A DNA stretch of 48,662 nucleotides, taken from Armatimonadaceae bacterium. Lineage in GTDB: Bacteria; Armatimonadota; Armatimonadia; Armatimonadales; Armatimonadaceae. The position numbers and the translations under genes are program-made. The notes beneath the pieces were generated by a model. It was not told the DNA's origin and searched no databases. It saw only the letters and a program-made list of their open reading frames with translations. The stretch lies in the NCBI GenBank assembly GCA_030447685.1, contig JAUJOK010000038.1, positions 1 to 48,662 on the forward strand. The letters run 5' to 3'. Position 1 is the first letter of the stretch. Every line of letters starts with the position of its first letter. This document shows, one piece after another, positions 23,392-31,804 of the stretch.

Positions 23392-24678
23392 TTACGGGGC
23401 CGGAGTTTTAAGGCTGCCGGTCCCGCCGCTGATCCCGTTGGAAGCGGCGCTTGCGGCGTTCGTTCCGCTCGCGCCCGGTGTGGCGGGGTTCTTGGCAACC
23501 ATCGCCGGTCCCGATACCGCAATGCGCGTTGCGCCGCCGGTTCGGGTGGGGCTGACTGCCGCCTTTTCCGGCACGGAAACTTTCTTGGTGCCGATGATCT
23601 TGTCAAAGGTCGCCAGCGCCTGCCCGACCACCTGATCCATGTTGTAGTACTTGTAGGTCGCCAGGCGGCCTACGAAATGCACCCCCGGCGTCGCATCGGC
23701 AAGCGCCTTGTACTGGTTGTACAGCGTGGTGCACTCGGGCTTGGGAATCGGGTAGTACGGGTCGCCCTCGGCCTGCGGGAACTCATAGACCACGCTCGTC
23801 TTGGTATGCTCCTGGCCCGTGAGCTGCTTGAACTCGGTGATGCGCGTGTAGGCATGCTCGTTCGGATAGTTGACCACCGCCACCGGCAGCGCCTGCTCCT
23901 GATCGAGCGTCTCGTGCTTGAACTCCAGGCTGCGGTACGGCAGCTTGCCGTAGCGGAAGTCGAAGAACTCGTCCACCGGCCCGGTGAAGATCATCTCCTT
24001 GTAGGGGATGACGTTCTTGATCTCGCGCCAGTCGGTGCTGAGCATGATCTTGATGTTGGGATGCGATAACATCTTTTCGAACATGCGCGTGTAGCCATGC
24101 AGGGGCATCGCCTGGAAGGTGTCGGTGAAGTAGCGGTCGTCGGTGTTGGTGCGGGTGGGAACACGGGCCGTTACCTGCGCGTCCAGTTCGCTGGGGTCCA
24201 GGCCCCACTGCTTGCGGGTGTAGCCCCGGAAGAACTTTTCGTACAGTTCGCGCCCGACTTTGCTCACCACCACGTCTTCCGATGTGCGGCAGTGCTCGAT
24301 GGGTTCGGCGCGCGACGCCAGGAACGCTTCGCACTCCTCGTCGGTCTGCAGGTCGAGGTTATACAGCTTGTTGACCGTGGTGCGGTTGATCGGGATGGGC
24401 AGCAACTGTCCATCGACCTCGGCCAGAACGCGGTGCTCGTAGGGACGCCAATCGGTGAACTGAGAGAGGTACTCGAAAATGCGCTCGGCGTTGGTGTGGA
24501 AGATGTGCGGGCCGTACTTGTGCACCAGGATGCCGTCGTCGTTGTAGTGATCATAGGCATTACCGGCGATGTGGTTGCGCTTGTCGATGATCAGAACCTT
24601 CTTGTTCGCCTGGCTCGCCAGTCGCTCCGCGAGCACGCTGCCCGCAAAGCCCGCGCCGACGATCAAATAGTCAAACAT
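23392..24678 (-). CDS. glf: UDP-galactopyranose mutase with low-complexity tail
   Basis: A 428-residue flavoenzyme that interconverts UDP-galactopyranose and UDP-galactofuranose for cell-surface glycans. It starts MFDYLIVGAGFAGSVLAERL (FAD-binding), with KVLIIDKRNHIAGNAYDHYN, KYGPHIFHTN, the substrate-binding region KFFRGYTRKQWGLDPSEL, NTDDRYFTDTFQAMPLHGYT, and C-terminal GRLATYKYYNMDQVVGQAL. The last ~55 residues (VSPTRTGGATRIAVSGPAMV onward, Pro/Ala/Ser/Gly-rich) extend past the usual family end. ATG 24678 has an AGGAGA site. No other glycan genes flank it. Confidence 0.96.
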   Translation of the reverse strand: MFDYLIVGAGFAGSVLAERLASQANKKVLIIDKRNHIAGNAYDHYNDDGILVHKYGPHIFHTNAERIFEYLSQFTDWRPYEHRVLAEVDGQLLPIPINRTTVNKLYNLDLQTDEECEAFLASRAEPIEHCRTSEDVVVSKVGRELYEKFFRGYTRKQWGLDPSELDAQVTARVPTRTNTDDRYFTDTFQAMPLHGYTRMFEKMLSHPNIKIMLSTDWREIKNVIPYKEMIFTGPVDEFFDFRYGKLPYRSLEFKHETLDQEQALPVAVVNYPNEHAYTRITEFKQLTGQEHTKTSVVYEFPQAEGDPYYPIPKPECTTLYNQYKALADATPGVHFVGRLATYKYYNMDQVVGQALATFDKIIGTKKVSVPEKAAVSPTRTGGATRIAVSGPAMVAKNPATPGASGTNAASAASNGISGGTGSLKTPAP

Positions 24679-25143
24679 AGCTGAAATTCTCCTATCTTGA
24701 ATTCTTGCAAGAGAGTCCGCGATATAAATCTGCATTAGTTCATCATATCATGTCGCCGCCGTTCGTGTGCAGAATATATCCCATCCTGTAGGAGGCAACC
24801 TCCATTTCCCTCTTGCTGCCTGTCAAATTTCCCTTTTCTAAGCAAAGAAACGTGTTAAAGGCCCGGCAGTCACGCGTGGACCCGTGGACCAAAAGCATCG
24901 AATCGTGGCCGTGCGGCGCAAACAGCGGCAGCGGCAAACAATGAAGCCTCAGAGGTCGCGCAGCGCCAGTCCGGCACTCCGGGCACGGACTGCCCTGCTC
25001 ATCAAAACCGCCTGGCAAAACAACTTACGGAGAGGGGCGGAACTCCGATGGGCGGCGGCATTTTAAAAAAGCCGACATCCCGCAGCTAATTCGTCACCTG
25101 TAGCTGTCAGGCATATAGATTTCAGCGACCGGTAAAGCGTCGA
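24679..25143. other. Non-coding stretch upstream of glf
   Basis: This 465-nt stretch holds the glf leader and presumably its promoter. A 91-codon minus-strand frame (24743-25018) is Cys/His-rich but lacks a ribosome site and any family resemblance. I see no repeat or RNA structure I can support. Confidence 0.5.
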
Positions 25144-25359
25144 TTAATGGCCGGTTATCGCGGTTCCCCCGGTTGCGCCGGTGACACTTATATCGGCAGA
25201 AGGCGCGGAGAGGTCGGTCGTGTCCGTTGCGCCCAGCGCCCGCGCCGCCTCAGCGATCTTTTCCTGCTGCTCTTCTTCCTCACCGCCGCGCTCGCTCGGC
25301 TCTTCGCCGTCGGTTGTCTCAACAGGCGGTGTCAAATTCTGATCGTCTGCGCTTGTCAT
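25144..25359 (-). CDS. Small acidic hypothetical protein
   Basis: A 71-residue protein from ATG 25359: MTSADDQNLTPPVETTDGEE, then a Glu-rich segment (ERGGEEEEQQEKIAEAARAL) and a Ser/Thr/Gly-rich tail. It is probably disordered apart from one short helix. No clear ribosome site. Composition looks protein-like rather than random, but I recognise no family. Confidence 0.4.
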   Translation of the reverse strand: MTSADDQNLTPPVETTDGEEPSERGGEEEEQQEKIAEAARALGATDTTDLSAPSADISVTGATGGTAITGH

Positions 25360-25639
25360 AATGCTGTTTGTCCGTGTTGCTTCACAACGCAAAAGGCAGC
25401 AATCGATAATTTTCATCCTGCCGGCCATTGCGTGCCCGATAGCTTTATACCCCGTACAAGCACGGTTTGAAACAGAAAATCAAAGGTTTTTGCCGCTGGA
25501 ACAAGAATAAAGGCAAGAAAAACTATTAGACGTCGCTATTCCGCTTATAAACGATAGCCAGTTTAACAAGTTGCGAAGAATGTATGACAAGGACTGTATA
25601 GCAGGAACAGGTCGGCAGACACGGGAAATCGCGCGGCGG

Positions 25640-26032
25640 TTATATCTTGCGGCTGCGTTTCTTCGGGCGCTTTAAAAGACGCTTTGTCGAGCGCCAGGAT
25701 TCCTGCAGGCCACGTGTCAGCCGCTCTCGCTCCCGACGCATCTCCTCAATCTGGTCGGTAAGCTCCCGATGGGCTTCGCAGGCGGCGCGCACCGAATCCA
25801 ACTCCGATGCCTTCACATAGACTTTTTGCACCCGCTCGCCCTCGCGCCAGACGCGGTAGTAGTAGGGGCCGTGCGGCTCACCCCGCTGGCAGCGGCACTC
25901 CGCTTTTCCACAGCGCACGTACTGCTCACACACGACCCCCTTGAGTGGAGGGAGCGGGAGGGGGGCATCTGGCGGACGGTCAGGCATGCCGCTGGCTGCC
26001 GGTGAATCTTCGCTCGGGGTGCGTCCATTCAT
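25640..26032 (-). CDS. DUF6788-like protein with CGKxxCRC zinc motif
   Basis: A 130-residue protein. After a Pro-rich N-terminus comes EQYVRCGKAECRCQRGEPHG then PYYYRVWREGERVQKVYV, with four cysteine/histidine positions suggesting a small zinc-binding fold. A coiled coil follows (ELTDQIEEMRRERERLTRGL) and a very basic tail (KRLLKRPKKRSRKI). This matches small proteins often called DUF6788, found near mobile elements and in many copies. The basic tail suggests nucleic-acid binding; function unknown. Confidence 0.7.
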   Translation of the reverse strand: MNGRTPSEDSPAASGMPDRPPDAPLPLPPLKGVVCEQYVRCGKAECRCQRGEPHGPYYYRVWREGERVQKVYVKASELDSVRAACEAHRELTDQIEEMRRERERLTRGLQESWRSTKRLLKRPKKRSRKI

Positions 26033-26066
26033 AATAGTGTCAGCTTACCACATTGGCGAAACATTT

Positions 26067-26417
26067 TCAGATATCTACGAGTATGTTGTCGCCTTCGACA
26101 GCCACCGGATAAGTCTTGAGGCGCTGGCGGATCGGAGCCAGCGCCGCGCCCGTCGCCAGATCGAATTCCCAGTGATGCCACGGGCAGCGCAGTGTCTTAT
26201 GGTCGTTGTCGTAGTCCAGGCTGTCCGGCCCGGAAGCGATAATGCGGCCCATTACCTTCCCCAAACAAACGGGCGCGCCGAAGTGGGGACAGTAGTTCAG
26301 GACGGCATAATACGCGCCGCCCTCGTGAAAAACACCGATCTCCTTGCCGTTCACGACGGTTATCTTCGGCTTGCCCTCTGTAATCTCGTTTCGCCGCGCC
26401 GCCACCGTCCAGGCCAT
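26067..26417 (-). CDS. Rieske [2Fe-2S] ferredoxin-like protein
   Basis: A 116-residue single-domain Rieske protein. The cluster ligands are in NYCPHFGAPVCLG (Cys-x-His) and LRCPWHHWEFDLATG (Cys-x2-His). Such small proteins carry electrons to oxygenases or act in small-molecule catabolism. It starts 1 nt after the stop codon of the amidohydrolase gene, the last gene of the IclR-led operon. No oxygenase alpha subunit is adjacent; the two PhyH-type genes at 30-31.6 kb use 2-oxoglutarate and need no Rieske partner. Confidence 0.92.
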   Translation of the reverse strand: MAWTVAARRNEITEGKPKITVVNGKEIGVFHEGGAYYAVLNYCPHFGAPVCLGKVMGRIIASGPDSLDYDNDHKTLRCPWHHWEFDLATGAALAPIRQRLKTYPVAVEGDNILVDI

Positions 26418-26418
26418 G

Positions 26419-27498
26419 TTACTTCATAGCCTCGCCCGCCGGGGCCGCCGGAAGATTGAAGAACGCGCAGGCATTGTCGTGGAGGATGCGCCGCAGCGTC
26501 GTCTCGCCCAATTGCCTGGGCAGGGCCGTCGGCTCGTCGAAGTCGAAATGCGGATAGTCACTGGCGTACATCAGCACTTCATCGCCGTCTATCATGTTGA
26601 ATAGCTGCACCAGGTGCTCGGCCTTTTTCGGCTCCTCGATAGGCTGCGTGGTCAGACGCACATGATCCTTGATGTACTCGCTGGGAAGCCGCTTCAAGTA
26701 GGGAGCCTGCTGCCGCAGCGCCTTGAACTCCTTGTCCATCCGCCACAACAGATGCGGCAGCCAGGTGACGCCGCCTTCGACAAATGCGACGCGCAGGCCA
26801 GGGAAGCGCTCAAAGACACCTTCAAAGATAAAGCTGGCGAGATAGGCCATATAGAACTGCGGCAGGCAGGTGTGCATCTCCAGATAGGTATTCGCCATTC
26901 CCGCAGGGGTCGTGCCCAGCCCCGCCAGCACCGACGTTGTGGACGGGTGGAAATGGAGCGGCAGGTTGTATCGCTCGGCGGCTTCGTAAAGCGGCCAGTA
27001 GTAACGCTGCCCGAAGGGGATGCGGCTGGCCGTACCGGCGATGCAGACGGCAATGACGCCGGGATGCTCTCCCAGGCGCTCGATTTCCCGCGCGGCAAGC
27101 TGCGGGTCCTGTGTCGCCGGAACCTGAAGGCCGATCTTGAACCGCTCGTCCGCCCGGCACCAGACATCGAGAGAAAAATCGTTGAATGCCTGGCAGACGG
27201 CATGAACGTAGTCCGGGTCGGGCATACCGGCGACGGGGCCGGTATAGCCGGAAAGCAGGGCGAAGCGTGTCCCGTAGCGGTCGAGAAGCTGCTCGCGCAC
27301 AAAGTCCGGGTCGCCACCGGGGCTGAGGCCGCTGGGGGGAACCAGGTCCCAGCGGTTGCCGCCCTCCTCGTAGCGGATGCCGGACGCCAACTGCCGCAGG
27401 CCGTACCGGGCCACCTCGCTCTTATACGGCTCGCGCAGATAGTTCAGCCAGTCATCCTTATTGCGCTGGTTATGGTGTACGTCACAGTCGATAATCAT
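26419..27498 (-). CDS. Amidohydrolase family 2 (ACMSD-like) protein
   Basis: A 359-residue TIM-barrel amidohydrolase. It begins MIIDCDVHHNQRNKDDWLNY with a D-x-H metal motif. LPLHFHPSTTSVLAG near residue 180 supplies a further His, RVAFVEGGVTWLPHLLWRMD is typical of the ACMSD-like clan, and MYASDYPHFDFDEP near 315 gives the final Asp. Relatives decarboxylate or hydrate aromatic-ring-cleavage products. Start ATG 27498 overlaps the SGNH gene's stop as ATGA, so translation is coupled. Confidence 0.88.
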   Translation of the reverse strand: MIIDCDVHHNQRNKDDWLNYLREPYKSEVARYGLRQLASGIRYEEGGNRWDLVPPSGLSPGGDPDFVREQLLDRYGTRFALLSGYTGPVAGMPDPDYVHAVCQAFNDFSLDVWCRADERFKIGLQVPATQDPQLAAREIERLGEHPGVIAVCIAGTASRIPFGQRYYWPLYEAAERYNLPLHFHPSTTSVLAGLGTTPAGMANTYLEMHTCLPQFYMAYLASFIFEGVFERFPGLRVAFVEGGVTWLPHLLWRMDKEFKALRQQAPYLKRLPSEYIKDHVRLTTQPIEEPKKAEHLVQLFNMIDGDEVLMYASDYPHFDFDEPTALPRQLGETTLRRILHDNACAFFNLPAAPAGEAMK

Positions 27499-28286
27499 GG
27501 CTGCGCTCTCCCAGAGTCTTTCGTTTCCTGTAACATCTTCTGTAACAGAGGTTGCATTGCCTCGGCCCACACCGCATACCCCTGGGCTGTCGGATGCACC
27601 AGGTCATTCATCAGGTCGCGGCGCAGCGTTCCATCCGGCGCGACGAAGCGATGCCCGAAGTCCAGGAATCGCACCCTTTTTCCATCGTCCATTCGGGCGA
27701 TGATCTTGTTGACCTGCTTTATCTTCGCCCGCTTTGGCCCCGGCTGTTCTTCCAGCTTTGGCAGGATGCCCAGCAGCAGTATCTTCGTGCGCGGCAGCTT
27801 GCGGCGAATCGTATGGACAATCACACGCAGGGCATCGGCAATATCCTCGGCGGAATTCATGCCCATGTTGTTCGTGCCCGCCATCAGAACCAGCACCTTG
27901 GGATGAACGTCGTCCAGTTCCCCGCCGGTGGTGATGCGCCACAGGATATTCATCGTGTTTTCGCCGCCGATACCGAAATTAGCGGCGCGGAGCGGGGCGT
28001 AATGCTGCTGCCAGACGGCACGCCCGGACAACTCCCAGAGCTGCGTGATCGAGTCGCCCAGAAAAAGAACGTCAATCGGCCCTTGCTTTGCCCGCTCCCG
28101 GTAGGCCGCGTGCCGCTCCATGCCGAACTTCCCCGACGGAGACGGCGAGGCAGCCCAGTTGCCCTTGCGCGGGGTGACATTGAGGTCTTCCGTTGCTGCC
28201 TTGCAGAAGGACGACGCAGAAACCGCAAGCGACAGGAGAGCAGTCAGAAAGGCTAAAGACACGCAGAATTTCAATCGTATCCTCAC
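27495..28286 (-). CDS. Secreted SGNH/GDSL hydrolase
   Basis: A 263-residue esterase with a signal peptide (MRIRLKFCVSLAFLTALLSL, cleavage near ASS-FC or CKA-AT). SGNH blocks: GDSITQLW with Ser79, NFGIGGENTMNILWR (Gly), LMAGTNNMGM (Asn) and DLVHPTAQGY (Asp-His). It resembles the PAF-acetylhydrolase IB / GlcNAc-deacetylase-like group acting on acetylated carbohydrates or lipids. Start GTG 28286 overlaps the iclR stop as GTGA; its own stop overlaps the amidohydrolase start as ATGA. Confidence 0.9.
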   Translation of the reverse strand: MRIRLKFCVSLAFLTALLSLAVSASSFCKAATEDLNVTPRKGNWAASPSPSGKFGMERHAAYRERAKQGPIDVLFLGDSITQLWELSGRAVWQQHYAPLRAANFGIGGENTMNILWRITTGGELDDVHPKVLVLMAGTNNMGMNSAEDIADALRVIVHTIRRKLPRTKILLLGILPKLEEQPGPKRAKIKQVNKIIARMDDGKRVRFLDFGHRFVAPDGTLRRDLMNDLVHPTAQGYAVWAEAMQPLLQKMLQETKDSGRAQP

Positions 28287-29041
28287 TTTCCCCCGAAGAC
28301 ACCTTCCGCGACTCCGAGCGCCGTGGCGATGTCCGTCGCGCTCATTTGGAGCGCGGCCACAATAGCGTCCCGGTGCGCGTCGATGAACCGGCTGGCGGGC
28401 AGATGCACGCCGATTGCGGCGCGGCACGTTTCCTTCGGCCCCAGGATCGGAACAGCCAGAGTCTGTACCTGATCATCATCGGAACGGGCGAAGGCGATAC
28501 CGTGGGCGCGAATGTGGGCGAGCGCCGCCGTTAGCGCGTCCCTGTCTTGTATACCGTCCCATTCCTGGCCGGGAAATCCACGCTCCTGGACAACCTCATC
28601 TAATCCGTCTGTCGGTAGGTAAGCCAGCAGCACACGACCGGTGCAGACGCTGTAGGGAGATTGCTTCTCATAGGCGGCAATGTGAACCGTAAGGCTTTGT
28701 CTGCCGGGCGCATACGCAAGAACGTATCGGTCGGCGCGGTGGAGTACGGAAACCACTACCGTCTCGTCAATTTGGGCCGCGAGCCGTTCGGCAGCCTGCT
28801 GAGCTATAGGCTGAAGCGCATTGTACCGGGAGCCGCGAGCGGCAAGCCCGGCTATCTTCGGACCGAGGGCATATCGTCCCGTGTCCGTGCGGCAGACAGC
28901 GCCGATCTGTGTCAGCGTCTTCAAAATATTGTGCAGAGTCGTCTTTTGCAGTCCCGTTGCCCGCGTCAATTCCGCCAGTGAGCGTTCTTCGGGATGCAAA
29001 AGGTCCAGCACGAGAAATGCTCGCTCCAGAACCTGAATCAT
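28283..29041 (-). CDS. IclR-family transcriptional regulator
   Basis: A 252-residue IclR protein. The N-terminal winged helix is SLAELTRATGLQKTTLHNIL with KTLTQIGAVCRTDTGRYALG. The effector domain includes LAAQIDETVVVSVLHRADRY, SPYSVCTGRVLLAYL (the ligand-pocket Cys) and GIAFARSDDDQVQTLAVPIL. IclR proteins usually bind a palindrome overlapping their own or a neighbouring promoter and respond to aromatic acids or sugars. It heads a minus-strand operon of four coupled genes. A perfect palindrome at 29057-29077 lies just upstream of the start. Confidence 0.95.
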   Translation of the reverse strand: MIQVLERAFLVLDLLHPEERSLAELTRATGLQKTTLHNILKTLTQIGAVCRTDTGRYALGPKIAGLAARGSRYNALQPIAQQAAERLAAQIDETVVVSVLHRADRYVLAYAPGRQSLTVHIAAYEKQSPYSVCTGRVLLAYLPTDGLDEVVQERGFPGQEWDGIQDRDALTAALAHIRAHGIAFARSDDDQVQTLAVPILGPKETCRAAIGVHLPASRFIDAHRDAIVAALQMSATDIATALGVAEGVFGGK

Positions 29042-29056
29042 AGGTGCTATACATCA

Positions 29057-29077
29057 TAGTTCAATAATATTGAACTA
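29057..29077. promoter_or_regulatory. Candidate IclR operator
   Basis: AGTTCAATAATATTGAACT, extended by one base on each side, is a perfect 21-bp palindrome 15 nt upstream of the iclR ATG. A second TTGAACTA half-site follows at 29090-29097. IclR-family operators are typically palindromes of this size, so autoregulation is likely. Confidence 0.75.
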
Positions 29078-29156
29078 AATCCAACTACGTTGAACTAACG
29101 AGGTCACTTTACCTGGACACACCGAGATTGTCAAGGAAGTAGCGGCGAAATAAAGA

Positions 29157-29191
29157 AGGAGGGACGATACCGTGCAGGCACCGTCCCTCCT
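29157..29191 (-). terminator. Terminator after the acetyl-xylan-esterase-like gene
   Basis: AGGAGGGACGGTGCC and GGTATCGTCCCTCCT (minus strand) form a stem of about 15 bp with G-U pairs around TGCAC, followed by TTCTTTATTT. It lies 26 nt past the stop of the minus-strand gene ending at 29217 and insulates the iclR promoter. Confidence 0.85.
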
Positions 29192-29216
29192 GGCAGCACG
29201 AGTGATATGCGCGGAG

Positions 29217-30166
29217 TTACAGGCCCGCCAGGAAATCGAAGATGGAATCGCTGTTGCCGGGCAGACCCTCGTGGCCGAAGTCCGGGTACAGGAGCAGGTT
29301 CTTTTCCGACGTGATCTTGTTATACGCGGCGAACTGGGTGCTGGGCGGACAGACCGTGTCCATCAGGCCGACGCTCATCAATACCTCTGCCCGGATGCGC
29401 GGCGCGAGGTGCTGATTATCGATATAGCCGAGGCGGGTGAAAATAGCCGCTTCACGCTCGTGGAGCGGGTCGAAATGGTACGCAGTTCTTCGTAAGCAGC
29501 GACGGCCAAATCCATCTCCCAGACCCGCTGATAGTCGCACAGGAAAGGAAATGTCGGCGCGGCCCGCTTAATTTCGGGACATAACGCGGCGCAGGCAAGC
29601 GTCAGACCGCCGCCCTGCGAGCCGCCGGTCGCCCCCACCCGCGCCGCATCCACCTCCGGCATGGCCATGACAAGTTTAGCAATCTGCGCCGTATCCAGGT
29701 AGACCCCGCGATAATACAGCTTTTCCGGCGAGTCATCCAGGCCGCGAATGATATGGCCGCGCAGCGTGTTTCCCCTCACGCCGCCCACATCCTCCGACAA
29801 TCCGCCCTGTCCCCGGCAGTCCAGCGCCGCCACCGAGAAGCCCTGCCCGGCGTACTTCAGATAGTCGGACCAGTCGCCGCTGCTGCCGCTGTAGCCGTGG
29901 AAGCACAGCACGGCAGGATGCGGCTCCGCCGCGTGTTTTGGCCGCAGATACTTCGCATGGACTCGCGCCCCGCCGACCCCGGTAAAATAGAGATGAAAGC
30001 ACTCCGCGAAGGATGCCCCGAGAGGGTGCGGCACCAGTTCGACCTGCGGGTCCAGCGCGTTCATCTCCGCCAGCGCAGTGTCCCAATAAGCGTCGAAATC
30101 GTCCGGGCGCGGGTTGCGTCCTTCGTACTCGCGCAGTTTGGCGAGTGGCATGTCTACAAGTGGCAT
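29217..30166 (-). pseudogene. Acetyl xylan esterase / cephalosporin-C deacetylase family, frameshifted
   Basis: The frame from ATG 30166 encodes an AXE1-family alpha/beta hydrolase: MPLVDMPLAKLREYEGRNPR, PAVLCFHGYSGSSGDWSDYL, AALDCRGQGGLSEDVGG, the nucleophile elbow VGATGGSQGGGLTLA, then [15 protein letters not shown]. At about 29480 the family sequence moves to another frame: [20 protein letters not shown], the acid loop [20 protein letters not shown], and the histidine in YPDFGHEG, ending at 29217. One indel joins both halves into a complete ~316-residue enzyme. It would deacetylate acetylated xylo-oligosaccharides or related esters. Last gene of the minus-strand cluster from 34422. Confidence 0.88.
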
Positions 30167-30181
30167 TACGTTTTCCTTTTT

Positions 30182-30886
30182 CTATTGCTTCCAGAGATTT
30201 GCCAGGTCGCTGGCGAGCATCCATTTCGGGTCTTTTTTACCGCTCTCGGCGCGGCGGGCGTTCTCGGCGACGAACTGAGCGGCATAGGCGTACCGATGCT
30301 CGTCGGTCTCATTCTTGAGTGAGCGATGATACGTGCTGCGGTCGAAGATACAGGCATCGCCCACGCGCATCGTCGGCAGCGGCATGCCGTTTTCCGGCTC
30401 CACAATCGCCTCTCGATGGCCGGGTGCGGTGGTATCGTTCTGTTTTGACGCCTGTACGCCGCGCCGATGAGTTTGAGGCGCAACCCACAGGATCGCCTTC
30501 TCCGAGGTGATGTCGCACAGCGCGATAAAAACGTTCAGCGCGCCGCCGAGAATCTGGTTGTACTGGTTGTCCTGGTGCCACGGCAGGCCGTTGCCTCCGT
30601 GCGCCGGGACAACCGCGAGCATTCCGTAATAGACACGGGGCGGGGCCGCGAAGATGTCGGCGACCGCCCCGACGACATTTGGCTCGGCCAGCAGACGGTG
30701 AATCCCGGCGTCTTTTTCCGGCTGATCATGCTCGAAGATACGCGCCTGCCAGCGGTCGTTGTCACGTACCGCATGCCCCGCCGTCGCGCCCAGAACGGCC
30801 TCCACGGACACGCGCGGCACCAGGCCAGGGGCGACCACATAGCCTTCCCGGTAATAATGCTCGATCTGCTCTTCGGTGAGTGGCAT
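30182..30886 (-). CDS. Phytanoyl-CoA dioxygenase (PhyH) family protein
   Basis: A 234-residue Fe(II)/2-oxoglutarate-dependent dioxygenase. The first iron motif is GLPWHQDNQYNQILGG (H-x-D), and the second His is in FDRSTYHRSLKNETDEHR, followed by the 2-oxoglutarate-binding Arg region. It hydroxylates a small molecule; many bacterial PhyH proteins act in secondary metabolism. It follows a second PhyH gene by 10 nt and precedes the esterase gene by 15 nt. Confidence 0.9.
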   Translation of the reverse strand: MPLTEEQIEHYYREGYVVAPGLVPRVSVEAVLGATAGHAVRDNDRWQARIFEHDQPEKDAGIHRLLAEPNVVGAVADIFAAPPRVYYGMLAVVPAHGGNGLPWHQDNQYNQILGGALNVFIALCDITSEKAILWVAPQTHRRGVQASKQNDTTAPGHREAIVEPENGMPLPTMRVGDACIFDRSTYHRSLKNETDEHRYAYAAQFVAENARRAESGKKDPKWMLASDLANLWKQ

Positions 30887-30896
30887 GATAACTTCC

Positions 30897-31655
30897 TTAC
30901 ACGTCCAGAATAGATTGCGCCGCCTCGCTGAGACGGGCGCGGGTTTCGGGGCGAATATATTTGCGCTGGTCCAACTGCTGCTTCTGGTCGCGGCGGCAGA
31001 AATAGGAGTGCATGGCGCGGCGGCGGTTCGGGCTGGCGTTCAGCGTCCCCCCGTGCCAGGTGTGGCTGTTGAAGACGACCACCGTACCTGCCGGGGCGAT
31101 AACCTGCACCTCCTGCGGATGGGGCGCGGCGGGGTCTTTCATCTCCTTTTGCGGCGTCGTGCCGCTGCGGTGCGAACCGGGAACGACACGGGTCGCGCCG
31201 TTCTCCTCGATGAAATCGTCCAGCAGCCAGATGGAGTTGCAGACGTAGTAGTCGCCGGGCGCGACCGCGCCGCTCCAGTCCGCATGCAGATGCTGGAGAC
31301 CCTGGCCCGGCAGCGCCGCGCGGCTGTTCAGCGACGACAGCTTCAGGTTGCCGTTCAGCACATGGGCGACGCCCGCCAGCACGCGCGGGTGGGTGAAGCA
31401 GATTTCGAACATCGGGTCCTTGTTCACCAGATCGGAAAGCCGGTCGGTGCCTGCTTCCTGATGGACTTCCTTGCCCCCCTCATCGCCTTCTTCCGCCGTG
31501 AGCGCATCCAGCCGTGCGCCGAACTGCGTGACCTGCTCCGGCGTCAAGATGTGGTACAGCGGCAGGAAGCCGTCCCTGTCCAACTGCGCTTTTTCTTCTG
31601 GGGTCAGCGTATCCTCACGCACCCCCAACTCGTGCAATGCGTCCTGAATAGTCAT
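30897..31655 (-). CDS. Phytanoyl-CoA dioxygenase (PhyH) family protein
   Basis: A 252-residue PhyH homologue, distinct from its neighbour. It starts MTIQDALHELGVREDTLTPE, has the iron motif GLQHLHADWSGAVAPGDYYV (H-x-D), NGATRVVPGSHRSG, and the second His in VVFNSHTWHGGTLNASPNRR with the 2-oxoglutarate Arg. The GGGAGAAACCG site precedes the ATG. The long palindromic element at 31675 separates it from the debranching-enzyme gene. Substrate unknown. Confidence 0.9.
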   Translation of the reverse strand: MTIQDALHELGVREDTLTPEEKAQLDRDGFLPLYHILTPEQVTQFGARLDALTAEEGDEGGKEVHQEAGTDRLSDLVNKDPMFEICFTHPRVLAGVAHVLNGNLKLSSLNSRAALPGQGLQHLHADWSGAVAPGDYYVCNSIWLLDDFIEENGATRVVPGSHRSGTTPQKEMKDPAAPHPQEVQVIAPAGTVVVFNSHTWHGGTLNASPNRRRAMHSYFCRRDQKQQLDQRKYIRPETRARLSEAAQSILDV

Positions 31656-31674
31656 CGGTTTCTCCCGTAATCAT

Positions 31675-31789
31675 CACCATCGAATAAATCCGAGGCTGCG
31701 AGGGTACAAAGTCCGCCTTCGCGGACTCAAGAGTTGAGCCTGCGAAGGCAGGCTTTGCGCTTTTGCAGCCTCGAATTTATTCGATGGTG
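31675..31789. repeat. Three-armed palindromic repeat (115 bp)
   Basis: Outer arms CACCATCGAATAAATCCGAG... and their near-perfect complement (one mismatch in about 25) enclose two internal hairpins, AGTCCGCCTTCGCGGACT and AGCCTGCGAAGGCAGGCT. The transcript would fold as a three-arm cloverleaf. It is unrelated in sequence to the C/G-run family and lies between two minus-strand genes. Confidence 0.85.
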
Positions 31790-31804
31790 CCTATTCAATG
31801 GCCT

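Noticed and set aside
24743..25018. 91-codon Cys/His-containing frame upstream of glf
   Set aside because: No ribosome site, no family resemblance, and irregular composition.
26614..27906. Plus-strand frame of 430 codons
   Set aside because: Antisense to the amidohydrolase and SGNH genes; no motif and no ribosome site.
30897..31655. Rieske protein at 26067 as partner of the PhyH enzymes
   Set aside because: PhyH dioxygenases use 2-oxoglutarate and iron directly and do not need a Rieske electron donor; the genes are also in separate operons.
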